This document shows positions 21,241 to 33,821 of a stretch of DNA of 64,000 bases, piece after piece (within the stretch, counting starts at the first letter, position 1; each line of letters begins with the position of its first letter). Under the pieces are notes generated by a model. It saw only the letters and a list, made by a program, of their open reading frames with translations, was not told the DNA's origin and ran no database searches. The stretch comes from Lingula anatina. Its lineage: Eukaryota > Brachiopoda > Lingulata > Lingulida > Lingulidae. Made by a program: the position numbers and the translations under genes. The stretch is from NCBI RefSeq assembly GCF_001039355.2, contig NW_019773981.1, forward strand, positions 421,595-485,594. The letters are read 5' to 3'.

Positions 21241-24200
21241 ATTATTCTAATTTCTCATTTACCTGATGATGGTTGTGAGTGCCACAGCTGTTGCTAAACC
21301 AATGCAGAGACTAAAGATTGTACTTTCTAAAACCTAATAAATCCTATATCTTTCAAATTCATCAATTAAATAAAATAAAAAAATGTTCCACCTCCTTATC
21401 TCCTGATGTACCCGACCGCTTATCATTTAAATTTATTTAAAGAACATTCCCATCGAAACAAAAAAGAGCCGCTTTTCACCACAATGCTCTGCGTAATTAT
21501 CGTAGTTAAATTGCTATAGTGCACTATTAAAGGTATTAGCCTTGTCCTTGAGCATGGATAAACCAGTGGACCCTGCCAAAATCTACCCCCTCCCCCGTTG
21601 ATACTGATGATATGTTGTCAACTTGTCTCCTGACTAGAGAGGTCAGAAGCCGAGCACAACTCTCAGAACATGCTATTAAGTTTAGTTTAAAAAAAGATTA
21701 TTAACTTGAAGAGGAGTCGTGCTTTGAGCAAAACAACGCTTGCCAGACGCCGCTTTTGTTAACGAAAAAAGTTAAGATGTCACTTTTTTCTCATTATTTC
21801 CAATATTGGTGAGAATATGAAAAAAGACAGAGGGGTGACGAAAGTAAGAAAGGGCAACTGAAAGTAAAATACGTTATTAACATTTGCTAACAAAGACTTA
21901 AAGTTGTGTAAACAAAAGTATACCGGTGGTAATTAAAAGTATGCGGTTCAACTCAAACAACCCAAAGTATATATTTTTGAATAAAAACCCGCAAGATTTC
22001 GAATTCAAAAGTGAATGAGGCGTTAAAAAATGCTCAATGACTTTTTTAATTAAGTAATTTAGTTTAGCTCTAATTTTTTTTTTATTTCTGACAAGAAATT
22101 GCTTAAGATATAACCAGCAATGTGGCTCACCCATGGACCTAAACTTTTTTCTGTTTCTTTTGTCAATTAAGTCTGCAAATATCTAGTTTACTCAGACCCG
22201 ATGTTCGCCAGGTAATTTTTTCTAAAAGGGATGAAAAAAGAAAATGTACCTTGAGGGGCTTATCGGACCTCGGTTAGCCTCGACAACAAAAGAAATTCTA
22301 AAAGGGCAACAAGAAAATGTGTAAGCGTGAACAACATATTCCATATTAACATTTACTGTGTCTACATTTACGCGAGTTTGTAAACAAGGAAATGAAAAGA
22401 TTAAAAACATTATTTGAGGCTGGCGTGACATGTTAATACGTCGGACACCTGGGACGACGCTGGAGTTGACATTCTTGGCCCTACCTGATATCTCATTTAT
22501 CATTGTAACTGTATGTAAACAATTGTTGGCGCCACCTCAACTATATTATTATTATTATCATGATCATAAATACGCATATTTATTATTGTTATTGCTTTGA
22601 TCATTATAATCATTATTATCGTTATTATTATACTTGTCGTCCTTGCCTTTTCATAACATCGTATATTTTTCATTTATAGAATAAATTTCACCGTGTTTTT
22701 TTTTTTAACTCAAATGTGCTGAGAAAGTGTATGCTAAATTTTTGACAATGTATAGGCATAACGATTAGGCCATAATGTCATTGGTCTTACGAGGTCACTT
22801 TTTTTGGATGGTAACGTTGATTTAGTCTGCTATCTGTACTCAACCTTTTACTTCATACTTGTAAGACTTTTGCTTCTGGTTTTCTTCTTCTTTTATTGTC
22901 ATCCCTGGCAACTAGCAATATGCGATTCTTTAATTTTCACTCATTTCTTTATTTATTTTGGTCTGGCTGACAGACCTCTGCGAACACAAATATTCTAAGT
23001 TATACATAAATATAAATGCAGTTGAATATGTGTCATTTGACAACGTCCGTCATACCACCCTCTCTCTTTTTCTTTCTCTCTCTCAATGTGTGTTTGAGCG
23101 CACATTTACAAATAAATAAATTTCATTTATTTATTTGTAAATGTAGGCCTACCCGTTATGAGTATTGGCGTGACAAGATGAATTCGCAGCATGGAAATAG
23201 ACAAAGAGAGAAAAAAAAGAAAAAACATGAATGAGTCAATTTTAGATAATTTTTCACGATTTCTAAAGATAATTTCATTACATTATATCATTCTATATAA
23301 TTGTGGCAGCGGCAATTGCTACATACTACGTTTCACACGGCCTCCCAGGTCAACAAATTGTGTTATTAGGAGGTGTCTTCGCAATGTAGTTTTCATTCTT
23401 TGACTGCCTATACCAAAGGGAAATAAGAACCAAAATCACTCCATGCCGCTCTTGAAACAAATTATAAAGATACAGATGTTTGTGTTATGTTCCAGGTGCT
23501 TCGAAAAAAAAGAAAAAATACCGTAGCAAGTGTTTAATTAAGACAGTCGGCGAATTTGTTCTCAAAATGAGACGACTATTCTGATTGATAAACAGTAGAA
23601 AGTTTAAAGAAACCATGTTTGCCACATTTAAACTTTACTAAATGTTCTACAGCAAATCAGAATTCTATGAAACGCACTGAAGTATATATCAACAAAGACT
23701 GATAGTTTGAAAATACATTTGGAGACAATATACAGGATATGAATGGATAAAAATGTGGGATAATGGCGAAAGTACATATATCTGTCCTCTATCGCTTAAA
23801 TAAGCGAATATGTCTCCACAATCCCGTCATATGGATGATTAACAAATATTGAATTTAAATGCAAATCATGTTTGCTATGGGATTAATATCAAATGCTTTA
23901 TCCTAGAAGAAGCAAATTGAATTAGTTGCCCCGTGATAGTTGATTTGTCTACTACACTCAGTATCATATTTTTATGTTTTGGGCCTACTAGAAACAGTTT
24001 TAACACTCTCCCTCCCTCCCTCTCCCCCCCTCTCTCTCTCTCTCTCTCTCGTGTGCGTGCACACACACACACACCACGCACGCACGCAAGCACACACACA
24101 CATTAACAGAAACACTTGCACACAAACTTCCTCTCACATTTACACTGCTATAAGCCAGGAATTCCAAACGTGACGCATTCCTTTCTTTCCTTATCAAGTC

Positions 24201-24789
24201 GGGTGTTTTACAGCGCAAAAATATCCTCAAGCAATATATTTCTTTTTTTAACTTTTTTTGAATTTTTGAAAGCTTCCTTTACACCGTCACAGATAACAGG
24301 GCATAAAATTACATTTTAAAAGATACCATAAGTTTACGTAACGCCAAAAGGCATTACATTTGTGACTTCCCTTAAAAAAGATGGCACTCCCTAATACAAC
24401 ATAGTGACAAACGGATTGCACTTAAGATATGACTAAATGTGTCACAGTATAATTGTCGTGGTCTATGAAATACGACATGTCCCGAAATGGTTTCTTATCC
24501 GGGTTTTTTTAGTCGTTTTAAGGCCAAGGCTGATATTCTTAATATGGTTTCAAAACGACAAAAATAATGCCTAGATATGCGCCATAGGACCACAATAAAC
24601 TCGTTTTGTCTGACGCTTGTGAAATTGAAAAGCGGTACCGAAAGAATATTAGGATGGGGTGTAGAAAATTTACCTTGGCTTTTCAACTATAAAGATAAAA
24701 ACAGGTAGCATGCTTCGTACAAACGGCGCTTATTTTTATTGCCACAAGCTTAGAAAATGAAACCATAATTGACTAAAGCAGCGTTTACC

Positions 24790-24869
24790 TAAATATGGCG
24801 GACCTACATGAAAGGAAGACCGCTTAATCCTGTAATGGCTTCTCCGCCTCTCACACGCCTCCCCACACG
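24790..24869. mobile_element. Fragment of the CCATTCAG fold-back element
   Basis: It contains the internal words TATGGCGGACCTACATG, CTTAATCCTGTAATGGC and GCCTCCCCACACGT, colinear with 27973-28266, and lacks both termini. Confidence 0.5.
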
Positions 24870-26130
24870 TAATTTATTTCTATACCTTTATAAACAACCT
24901 ATCGCCACACATCAAACTAAACAACAAGTAAAAAAAAACAACTTATATATACTCTCTGTCAATTTTTACGATGATTCAGTGAATGATGTTGTTGTCGTCT
25001 TTAATTCTTGGGGTTAAATACATTTTTTCTGTTTTTCATACATGAGGTAAGTATAACCTCCTTTACCTCGATAACCACACACATGTATACATATCAAAAT
25101 GTTACAGTCATTTTTTTTTTTTTTTGAGAATCATATATTCTAACTTTCATATATTTTCATATATTTTCTTTACGCCTGTCAGTAGCGCTGCCTGTCAGTG
25201 CGCAATTTGAAATACTTAAGGTGAGCATCATTCACATCTCTTCTTCAGAATTAGTTGGGCTCCTGGACTTTATCCCCCATTCCTAATTAGAAAAGCTAGC
25301 GGGGAGAATTTCAGATAAGCGTTTGCCCTGTCAAATAGATTATTAATATCGGGTCTCGCTTTTTTCAGTGTGCACGAATTTTCGGGTGTTTGACTTCGGT
25401 GGCGATCGGAAAGCTCCTTATGATTGAAATGTTTGGAATGGAGATTTATGGGAACAAGACCATTTCAAATTGTTTAAATAAAAATACTTCCGAAATTTCA
25501 ACATTTTTCATACTTAAGAGACATTTCAGATGACAATTGACACGTTATGGCTTGAAATGTTATCTCAGAAATTTGCATGTACTATACTCGAAATTTAATT
25601 CTGAAAGAAAGCAACATGCTTGATATTGCATGAAGGGACTTTTCTATTTCCACAAAATCACTGTTCCTTTGGCCCTGGGGCGTTTGTCCTTAACAATAAC
25701 AGGTGGGGACAAAAAATTGTAAAGTTTTAGTCACTCGCAAAAGGGGTAAGCCCACCATTCTGTTAGCTTCCCGATACCGCCCTCGGGGACATGTTAACAA
25801 TACCGGCTACCTCGTCCCCTCCCAAGGTGCGTTATTTTTCTGTTTCGTTTTGGTTTTAGTTATGATTACTGTGGGACTCTAAAGCGTGTGTTAATCACAC
25901 GCCTCAAGCAAAAGAGGCGGTGATATGTCCCACCTCAATTTTTCTCTTTTTTTTCTTCCTTTCTTTCTTCCTTTTGTTTGACAGCATAATGCGTGACAGC
26001 AGCCCGTGAAAGGTGAAGTGGGGGGGGGGGGATCACTCTCAATATACATGTATACAGTATTTGCGTGCGTTTTCCCGCTGTTGATCTGCTCTCATCATGC
26101 TTGTGTCTGCGCTCGCTTCTACATTGACTG

Positions 26131-26131
<1 letters not shown>

Positions 26132-26181
<50 letters not shown>
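26132..26181. repeat. (GT)n microsatellite with G-rich flank
   Basis: About 50 bases of GT repeat, followed by two short G runs separated by GAAGTGTGTGTT-type sequence up to 26223. Confidence 0.92.
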
Positions 26182-26654
26182 GGGGGGGGGAGACTTTAAT
26201 GGAAGTGTGTGTTGGGGGGGGGGAGGCTCTAATGGAAATAGTTTCGTTTACTCGGTTGAGTAAAGAGCGGTCGATCTTTACCATGCTATCGTTATCACAT
26301 AACGTTCGAATTAGTCAAATTTTCCTTTAAATAAGTATGAGATTAGCAGAGCGTAGGTGCTAGCTTGTAATAGGAGGGAAGTTTTTTATTCTTCTTATTC
26401 TTTTATCACTGTAATAATTGTCATTGACGCTTCTAATGAATATCAACTTCTTACCTATTCATATTTATGGAGCTGAAAAACACTGTTGTCTTCCGAAGGC
26501 TTTCTGGGAAAAGGGTATAAAATTTTGGTCTAAGTTTGGCTAAATTTTTGGGGCTTGAGTTCTATTCTCTTGATCGGCTCCTAATTACTGCGCGCGTATG
26601 AACACTCGCAAAACAGATATCTATAAGAATCAATTATGGAATACTTCAGCTTAT

Positions 26655-26850
26655 AGGGTCGGATCCAGGATTATTTGAAGGACAGATGCGAAGCTGAGGG
26701 GCCCAGAGAAATTTTCGTACTTTAGAGGTCGAACGGTGCCATTTGATTTAGCTGGTCAAAATTCTAGTTCCAGGAGAGGGCCATTGGTGTGAATTTTTTT
26801 CAGAAATCGAAGGAGGGGTCAGGGCCCCACTGACACTGCCCCCTAAATCA
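26655..26850. mobile_element. Decayed non-autonomous element (GGGTCGGATCCAGGA family)
   Basis: It shares GGATCCAGGATT, CGAACGGTGCCATTT, TCAGAAATCGAAGG and a CCCCTAAATC end with 39069-39278. The two diverged copies and their partly inverted ends suggest an old small DNA transposon. Confidence 0.5.
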
Positions 26851-27972
26851 GTCACTGTGGCTCTACTTGCACAGCGTATATCAAGCGAGATGACATTGCA
26901 TATTTTACTACGGTCCCTCGAGTTTTGGAAAGGAAGCTGCGCTTTGACAAGCCTATTTCCCAGAAGTGTCGATTTTAGCATTTGCAGCTTTCTCTCTCTC
27001 TCTCTTTCTTTCTTTTTATTTTTTTATTATTTTGAAATAGTTGTCTATTGTTCCTTTTTGGGTCTTAACTGTTACACCCAATGCAATGAACAATGCTCAC
27101 ACCACAGGGCACATGTTAAATGTCTCTTTTCGAAGAAAGTGGCACAGGTAATCTTTTGAAATAGCTGATTTATGGCATATGGTTGTCACCACCAATGGCA
27201 CAGTACCACACGGCACACTGCATTTTAATATAATTATAATCATTTTCAATTATTTGACCACTAAAAACATTTTTTGGGGATTGGGATGGGTTACAGATTA
27301 GACTTCGTTCCAACTTCTATGAGCTTTTCTGCTCTCCCTTATCACCAACATCAAAGTTTGCTTGAATATAAGACAGTGTTCAGAAAGCATCCCCCAGGCT
27401 ACGGTTTTCCCAACACGCACGGAAGGCTCAACAGGGGGCTGGGTTTTCCCCAAAAAATCTGGGGTACAGGGAGTCCTACCAAGTCCCAAAAATATACTGT
27501 AAGCGCGGGGAAGGAAATATATTTTAAAAATAATTCAAAATATAATCCTTTTTATTTTCTGTTTTTTTTATTGATAATACTCAATTTCTTTTGGGGGATT
27601 ATATATATTTATAATAACTACATTCACTATGTATATGTCCACACAATAAAATTGATTTTTATAGATTCCTGTTCTTTTTATAAGTAACAAAGTAACAAAG
27701 GTCGTGCTAGAGACATTAAATAAAACACATGACATTTTTGATCATGTATTCGCAAATAAATTAGCCATCGCATATCCCTGCACTATGCCACATTGTAACA
27801 AAAAGCTCAACCCATAGGCCCCTCCCTCTGGGTATCTATGCCACTGCCTTGGTCTTGATTATAGCTGATAAAAATCATAATTTAGCAAAAAAAAAAAACT
27901 TCTGCCTATAAGAAAATATAAATAAAAATATAAATAAGAAAGGGATAGTAATGTACTCTAGTAACATTAAGT

Positions 27973-28266
27973 GACCATTCAGATCCTGAAGAGCCGTGTG
28001 CTAGCAAGGCCGCGATCTAAATATGGTGGACCTACATGAAAGGAAGATCGCTTAATCCTGTAATGGTCTCTCCGCCTCTCAGACGCCTCGGCCGGTTGAA
28101 TTGAGCCGAGATTTTTAATTACTGTGCCCCTGCAGGGACGACGTGTGGGGAGGCGTGTGAGAGGCGGAGAAGCCATTACAGGATTAAGCTGTCTTCCTTT
28201 CATGTAGGTCCGCCATATTTAGGTCGCAGCCTTGCTAGCACTCGGATCTTCTCGATCTGAATGGTC
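27973..28266. mobile_element. 294 bp fold-back element with long inverted arms
   Basis: The outer ends are GACCATTCAGAT and ATCTGAATGGTC. Arms of over 110 bases pair imperfectly, including GCTAGCAAGG/CCTTGCTAGC, CTTAATCCTGTAATGG and its complement, and GGCGGAGA. A GC-rich centre contains CTGCAGGGACGA. No frame spans it. No clear target duplication was found. Confidence 0.7.
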
Positions 28267-29183
28267 CCTAATATCTAGTGATATTTTTTTCGGTGGGCCA
28301 TTTTTTTTATTGTTATAGCTATCCCAACAGGCATTTTTCCACAAAATCGAATTAAAGCTTAAAACGTAACTCTCTCCAACTCATTGCGCAATCCGCCCCC
28401 TGCTCATGGATTTGATGTTGTTTACCAATCTAATTTGAATGAATTAATTTAAAATGTTTTCCGTGACCTTTAGATCGCCCTTTCTTCCTGGACGTTCCCC
28501 AGGGGAACCTTGAACTTCTTTTTGACGGGTTGATATCACTTTTAAGATCTAGATTGGGGAAGATAAGTAGCACTGCGGGACATGAAGACTGACAATTACT
28601 TCGGAGGATTTTCAAACGTGGATAGTATAGGCCTATCTTTGGATATTAAAGGACATTGCGTGCTAATCCTTGTGTCAGTTCATATCAGCGACAAGTACAA
28701 ATTATGGTTGAGCAGGATTTGCTTTGTTAAAATCGGCCAAGCGTTAAATACGAACGGTTTAAAGGAAAAAAGTTCCAAACTGTTGATTGAAGACCTTCGT
28801 TTTTGGCCAATCTATTATAATATATCTAACCAGGTGGCCTGCCAGACGCAAATGATTTAGAATCCCGTTTTAATCAAGTCATATCAATAACCATAATCAA
28901 AATTATATACCGCAATATTTCTCCTGGTTGTAAAATCAACATCTGGAAGTCGACGAGGGAGAGTGTAAACATCTATGCATCAACGCTTGAATTTTTCTAA
29001 CTTTTAACCTTTTAAAAATTGAAAAGAAGATCTGCGCTGTTTGAGGCAAACGCTAAATAAACGATATGTCGTACACATCGCATTGGCCAATCAGGTGCAA
29101 GTAGAATATATTGGGGCGTGGTATGAGTATAGCTACCAGTTCGTAGAACGGAAAAAAGCGCCGTTATAACAAGCACTAAAGGC

Positions 29184-29190
29184 TATAAAA
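29184..29190 (+). promoter_or_regulatory. TATA box of gene B
   Basis: TATAAAA within GGCTATAAAAGG lies 30 bases upstream of an initiator-like TTCATTGCC (A at 29214). A splice donor CAAG/GTAAGG follows at 29281. Spacing and motifs fit a focused core promoter driving the plus-strand gene downstream. Confidence 0.6.
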
Positions 29191-29213
29191 GGTACATTAC
29201 CGCTGTGAAATTC

Positions 29214-29281
29214 ATTGCCACTGCTTTGACATCAATTTCAACGTGAGGGCAAGATCTATCTGATCACCAATCATTTGCAAG
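29214..29281 (+). other. Predicted non-coding first exon of gene B
   Basis: The interval from the predicted start site to the donor G/GTAAGG contains no ATG. The next plausible exon on this strand (33384-33436) begins after TTTACAG and holds the start codon. This would give gene B a 4.1 kb first intron. Transcript data would be needed to confirm the link. Confidence 0.45.
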
Positions 29282-31995
29282 GTAAGGCCATGTTTTCCAT
29301 GAAGCTGCATTGTAAATTATCTGCGTGTATTGCACTTTTTGTACATTACCACTTTATGCCATGTCAAATATATATATATATATTTGATTTTAAGATTTTA
29401 AGTATAAAAATTTTCTTTATGGATTTGGTTGTTGTCGTAACTGCGTGACCGTAACAAATTTGATTTAGCGTGTAATGTGTGCGCACTTGATAGTGATTCT
29501 GGATAGTTTCACACGTTATAATTTTCCAAAACTTTTTAAATCGTATAAAAACCGATTCCACAGCCTGTATATTTGTTATTTAAGCAACGCATGAATATAT
29601 CCGATTTTGTGGGATAGTATAGATTGGCTTTGGGGTCTTAAAACGATGTAACCTCTCGTAATTATTACATTTCAAGGTAAAACTGTAAGTTAATTTACCA
29701 ACCCAAATAAAGGTAAAAGAGGGAAGCTATTGCAAAAGGCAATTTTTGACTGAAAGCGAAATCGTCATTGTAGCCTCCTCAGCGTGTGTAGGGTCATTTC
29801 ATGCTACAACCGACTTTTACCACCAGAGGCGCATTAATTTTTTAGGTGATATATTTCTTTGACAAAAAACTTAAAAAATGCTGCGTAGTGTATGAGATGA
29901 GAAGCATCGGTGCATTTAATGGATGAAATCATGCAGCGTTAGTACTTTATGTATCTTCTACCTTGGTAGGATGGCAAATGTTTTTATCCTACTTAGGCTA
30001 TGAGCCAAAGTAAAACAAATATTTAGGGAATAGGAATTTACAAAAATTTACTGATTGTACAACCAATAAGTAAGCTGGCCATGTTGAAAAAAATCGAAGT
30101 CACATCGTAGTATTTTGTACAGTATAGGCCTACTCTGGATTGGAAGATGCACCTGACGCGTCTGCGCATGGAGTCAGAAAAAAAAATTGTGCTGTTGACA
30201 GAGTGATGGCGTTCCACATAGGGACCAAAGATAGTCTTTTGTGTTTCTGTTTGTTGGGTTATCAGTGCCCGAGTGTATCCCCCCCTACATATTTGCAACG
30301 TGTATGTATTGTTAAGGTTCCCGTTGACCACTCCCAGCTCACCAACACCATGGCAACCAATACACAACCCCATACCATGGTTTATGTATGACGAGTCCTG
30401 TTGGCCAGAGAAAAAAATTAGGAAGAAATAAATTAGTACTTCTCATTAGCCTTTCTCCAAACCCTTACTTGTCAACAACGCTGTACCTGCTTTCATCTGA
30501 GAACATTTACCATTGTTCAGTTGCTGCCTGGTGTCCATGTTGGAATTCTGGTATACCATATGACTAGACAAAGACGGTTACTGGCGAAGAACATTACAAC
30601 CCTGCCAAAAGAACGACCGCTGTTACATGTAATGCGTCTTTTGACCGTGAACTCAGAAACGGAGTTTGCTCTTTTTTGGTCAAATAATGAGGTCGAGTTC
30701 CTTATTGTCATTCTTTCTTCTCAAGGAGTAGTCTCCCCCTTCGTCCTGATACAGGTTATCTTGCCCTTGTGCCTGTGCCTGTTTTGTTCAACCCTCTTCA
30801 TGGTTACTGGAACAACCCAACTATCAGGCAATTTCGTGCCCCCCCCTGCCCCTGCCCCCCCTCCCCCCCCGTGTCAACTGTATTGTCAACCATGTATCCT
30901 CTCACTTAATTCCTAATTTACATGATGATTTGCTACCTAGTTGTTACCTTGTACTTTATGAATTCTACACGCCTCAAAGATGGCATTCCACTTGTAAATT
31001 TAAATCTATGGTAGCCCTTATAAGCGATGTACATAAATGCGGTAGAGGTGCCACTTGGTAGGGGACTTGAAAAAGGAATGTTAGTCCGCTAGTCTTAAGT
31101 GCCCATGATCATCTATAATCATAGGTTTATCAATAATGGAAGTTTCAATTTCTTAAACCTAATGGTCTAGAAGATAGTGGAAATTACATTGTTAAAAATT
31201 AGAATCGACCACCCCAGAAACAGCACAAACTTGAACTTTTAAGTGCCCATGCACAACCCAGATGCCAAGTTAACCAATCAATAAAGTACGGTCAACGCAA
31301 GGAGAACGCAAGGTGAACGCAAGTGAACGTAGGGCAGTCTTGCTGACTCCCTACGGTTGTTGCTCGCCCTTTGCACTCGAGTCTTGCGAGTTGACATGTT
31401 TTTTGGGAAAGTATAAAAAAGTGCAAGTTTAAGAAGATCATTATATCCGCAGCTGTGTTCAAAGAAGTTGTCTTTTTAGGCATTTTCAAACTTGAAGTCC
31501 AATGCTTTTTCGTGCATGCTCCTCCTTTTAAACCCGCGGTCCATGCGCATGGAGTGACCACTACTCACTCAAAATTCACGAAACCTGTGAGCTCCACACG
31601 GTGGGCGCGTGGAAGTGCGGAGTGAGCACAGAGTGAGCAAGAAATAAGTACGTGTATCCACGGCCTTAACCACGTGCATTGCACGCATCGTAACCAACCA
31701 AGCGCCGTGGAACAAAATAATTTCCTCGCGTGTCCCGTACGACAGGCGAACGTGTTCTATTTTTTTTGACATTTCGTAGACTGCACGCAGCGGCTGTTGA
31801 TCATGTCGAAAAATTTCTACGTGCTGTCTGCGCCCTCCAAATGTTGCACGATGGACGTGCTCCTCAGGCACGAAATCCCACGTTTACCCAATTTTTTGGG
31901 GGGCCGTAGACCACACGTAGCAGCCCGTACGTTGGGTTGGGACCCAGGCTTAACGCACAGACTCAAGGACGCACGGACAGACGGCATAACATGAT

Positions 31996-32080
31996 CAGGG
32001 GCGGATCCAGAGGTATTTTCTGACAGTCTTCGAACCTATCCTTGTTGATCCATCCTCAATTTTTGGCTGTCTTCCGACAG
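31996..32080 (-). mobile_element. Truncated copy of the CAGGGGCGGAT MITE
   Basis: It starts CAGGGGCGGATCCAGAGGTA and ends at GTCTTCCGACAG, matching the right part of the complete element at 35927-36093 in reverse orientation. Confidence 0.6.
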
Positions 32081-32200
32081 TTATTTAAAGGGTACCGGAG
32101 GAGACAGGATTGTGCCGGAAGTGACGTGTAGTGGTGTAAGACGTGAGCCTGAGTGGTCATTTTTAGCTGGAGGTGAAAGGGAGTGAAGACATGGGCTCAG

Positions 32201-32833
32201 AGAAAAAAGTAGTTTTTACAACAACATAGTGAGATAACATTTTTCCTTTGGTATTTTGGGCAGAAAACTTGGGATTTAAAGAAGTGCAATAGTGTGAAAA
32301 TATCAAGTGAAGTAGAGTAGAGCTCATATGTGTGGAATTTCATGTCAGCAGGACATATTTATAAACATCTAAAAACTAGTCACAATCTTTAAAAAGATAA
32401 ATCCTTGTACAGTAAGCGTGGTTCGGTGCGGTTCAGTTGTCAGTTGCTAACTACTTCCTGGTTTTCACAGGGTCCTTCAAGGACTCTAAAACATCGTTAT
32501 AATTGCAGCAAATACCAGAAACACCCAAAAATTATTAGATATGGGGATACCAGATAACATACATGTAAAAATTCCACATGACAACGATTTACAGCCTCGC
32601 GGGAGTTCTTTTCCCTTGACGCTCTTTGTCGCGGTGTCGGTCGATGCAGCATATAATTACCCACTTTANTATTTCAAAACAAATTGACTGCAAATTAAGC
32701 ACGATTTTGCACCTTCAAGTATCGTAACGCGTTTCCATATAATGTACCTCTTTTTTCTACAAGTATTTTCTGCTCAAAATACCAAAAGAAAAATGTTATC
32801 TCACTTTGTTGTTGGAAAAACTGCTTTTTTCTC
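32201..32833. repeat. Inverted repeat pair (arms about 70 bp) enclosing an assembly n
   Basis: Arm 32201-32270 (GTGAGATAACATTTTTCC, GGTATTTTGGGCAGAAAA) is the near-complement of 32761-32833. The n at 32669 lies between them. This could be a larger TIR element or an assembly fold-back. Confidence 0.5.
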
Positions 32834-32897
32834 TGCTTTTTTTCTCCTCAATCCACCCCTGATGATCCCTGACTTTTGTCCCAAAAGTGCGGGGATG

Positions 32898-32899
32898 AA

Positions 32900-32934
<35 letters not shown>

Positions 32935-32936
32935 AA
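32898..32936. repeat. (AAAT)n microsatellite
   Basis: Tetranucleotide run directly after GTGCGGGGATGAAT. The same flank plus AAAT run recurs at about 33040-33072, so the run may be the tail of a small dispersed repeat. Confidence 0.85.
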
Positions 32937-33397
32937 ACCTGTTATCAGCCTACTTAATATTGCTACAATTTCTAACGCACCGACGCAAGGACAGACGGAC
33001 ACGCGGGATAACATGGTCCCAGACTTTGGTCCCATAAGTGCGGGGATGATAAATAAATAAATAAATAAATAATAACCCTTTGTCAGCCTTTGAATTAACC
33101 AGGTTTTATGTCCTGTTTAAAGCGACCATAATATGAAAATAAATTCAGTACCAGGGCTTACTTTTTTCCAAGCGGGCCAACCTATGAGTGTCGCTCTGGG
33201 GCCTATTATGCTTTAAAGTAATTAATTTTAATAAATGTATAACATCAGCCCATGGGGAGCATTTTTATCAATAGATGATTTTTATTTTTTATTATGACCG
33301 CATTATTGACTCATGGCTGCAGTAAAGTAACTTGTAAAAATGAAAGCTTTAGGTTTATTTAAACCGTTTTTTCTTATTTACAGATTGTGGGTGAGAA

Positions 33398-33821
33398 ATG
33401 GAAAAGGGTAAAATGCAAAATATCATCTTTTTCATGGTGAGCGGCAATCTGTGTGTTAAGAAATGTTTTGGTGTATGCTACTTTGTAGCAAAAAATTAGG
33501 ACAGTGCCTGTGTGGCATTTTATTCAAAAAGCAATTAATCTAACAGGCGACTATAACTCTGTATTTATTTATTATTTATTCATTTATCATTATTTATTTA
33601 TTGCGGTCTTTATAAGGTGTAAATATGAAAATCATTTTAAAAGTTTTACAACCATGTGATGTAACTGTGCACCTCGATCTAGTCACTTCTCCTTTTGTAA
33701 TGTTTGAATGTATAATACATGTACCCCGTGCAATAAGTATACCAAAAAATTCAATATTAAAAATTCCACTCTTCTCTTTAGGTTTTCCTCACTGGATGTG
33801 CTTATGGCCAAACCACTCTTA
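33398..33821 (+). CDS. Gene B exons 1-2 (coding): signal peptide
   Basis: Exon 33398-33436 encodes MEKGKMQNIIFFM and ends at ATG/GTGAGC. Exon 33782-33821 encodes VFLTGCAYGQTTL. Joined they give a charged start, a hydrophobic core and a likely cleavage near CAYG. Splitting the signal peptide over two tiny exons is also seen in genes C and D. Confidence 0.75.

Larger units (their letters stand above)
20529..29183. other. Intergenic stretch without a supported gene
   Basis: No frame here shows a recognisable domain together with splice sites. Contents seen: a TC run near 21203-21235, a composite TC/CA region near 24022-24105, a G run near 26020, a long GT run at 26132-26181, transposon remnants at 24790-24869 and 26655-26850, and a fold-back element at 27973-28266. 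A 92-codon frame at 28582-28860 (plus) has no recognised family. Confidence 0.6.
29282..33383. other. Proposed intron 1 of gene B: repeats, no supported exon
   Basis: It holds a locally GC-rich part at about 31560-31990 with an open minus-strand frame (31569-31871) that matches no family I know. It also has a truncated MITE at 31996-32080, imperfect inverted repeats around 32201-32833 with one n at 32669, and AAAT-type microsatellites. Confidence 0.5.

Noticed and set aside
23875..24230. Arg/Glu-repeat and Cys-Val-rich frames
   Set aside because: They are produced by TC and CA microsatellites.
26132..26223. Frames of repeated Cys-Val or His-Thr residues
   Set aside because: These are translations of the GT microsatellite and have no gene support.
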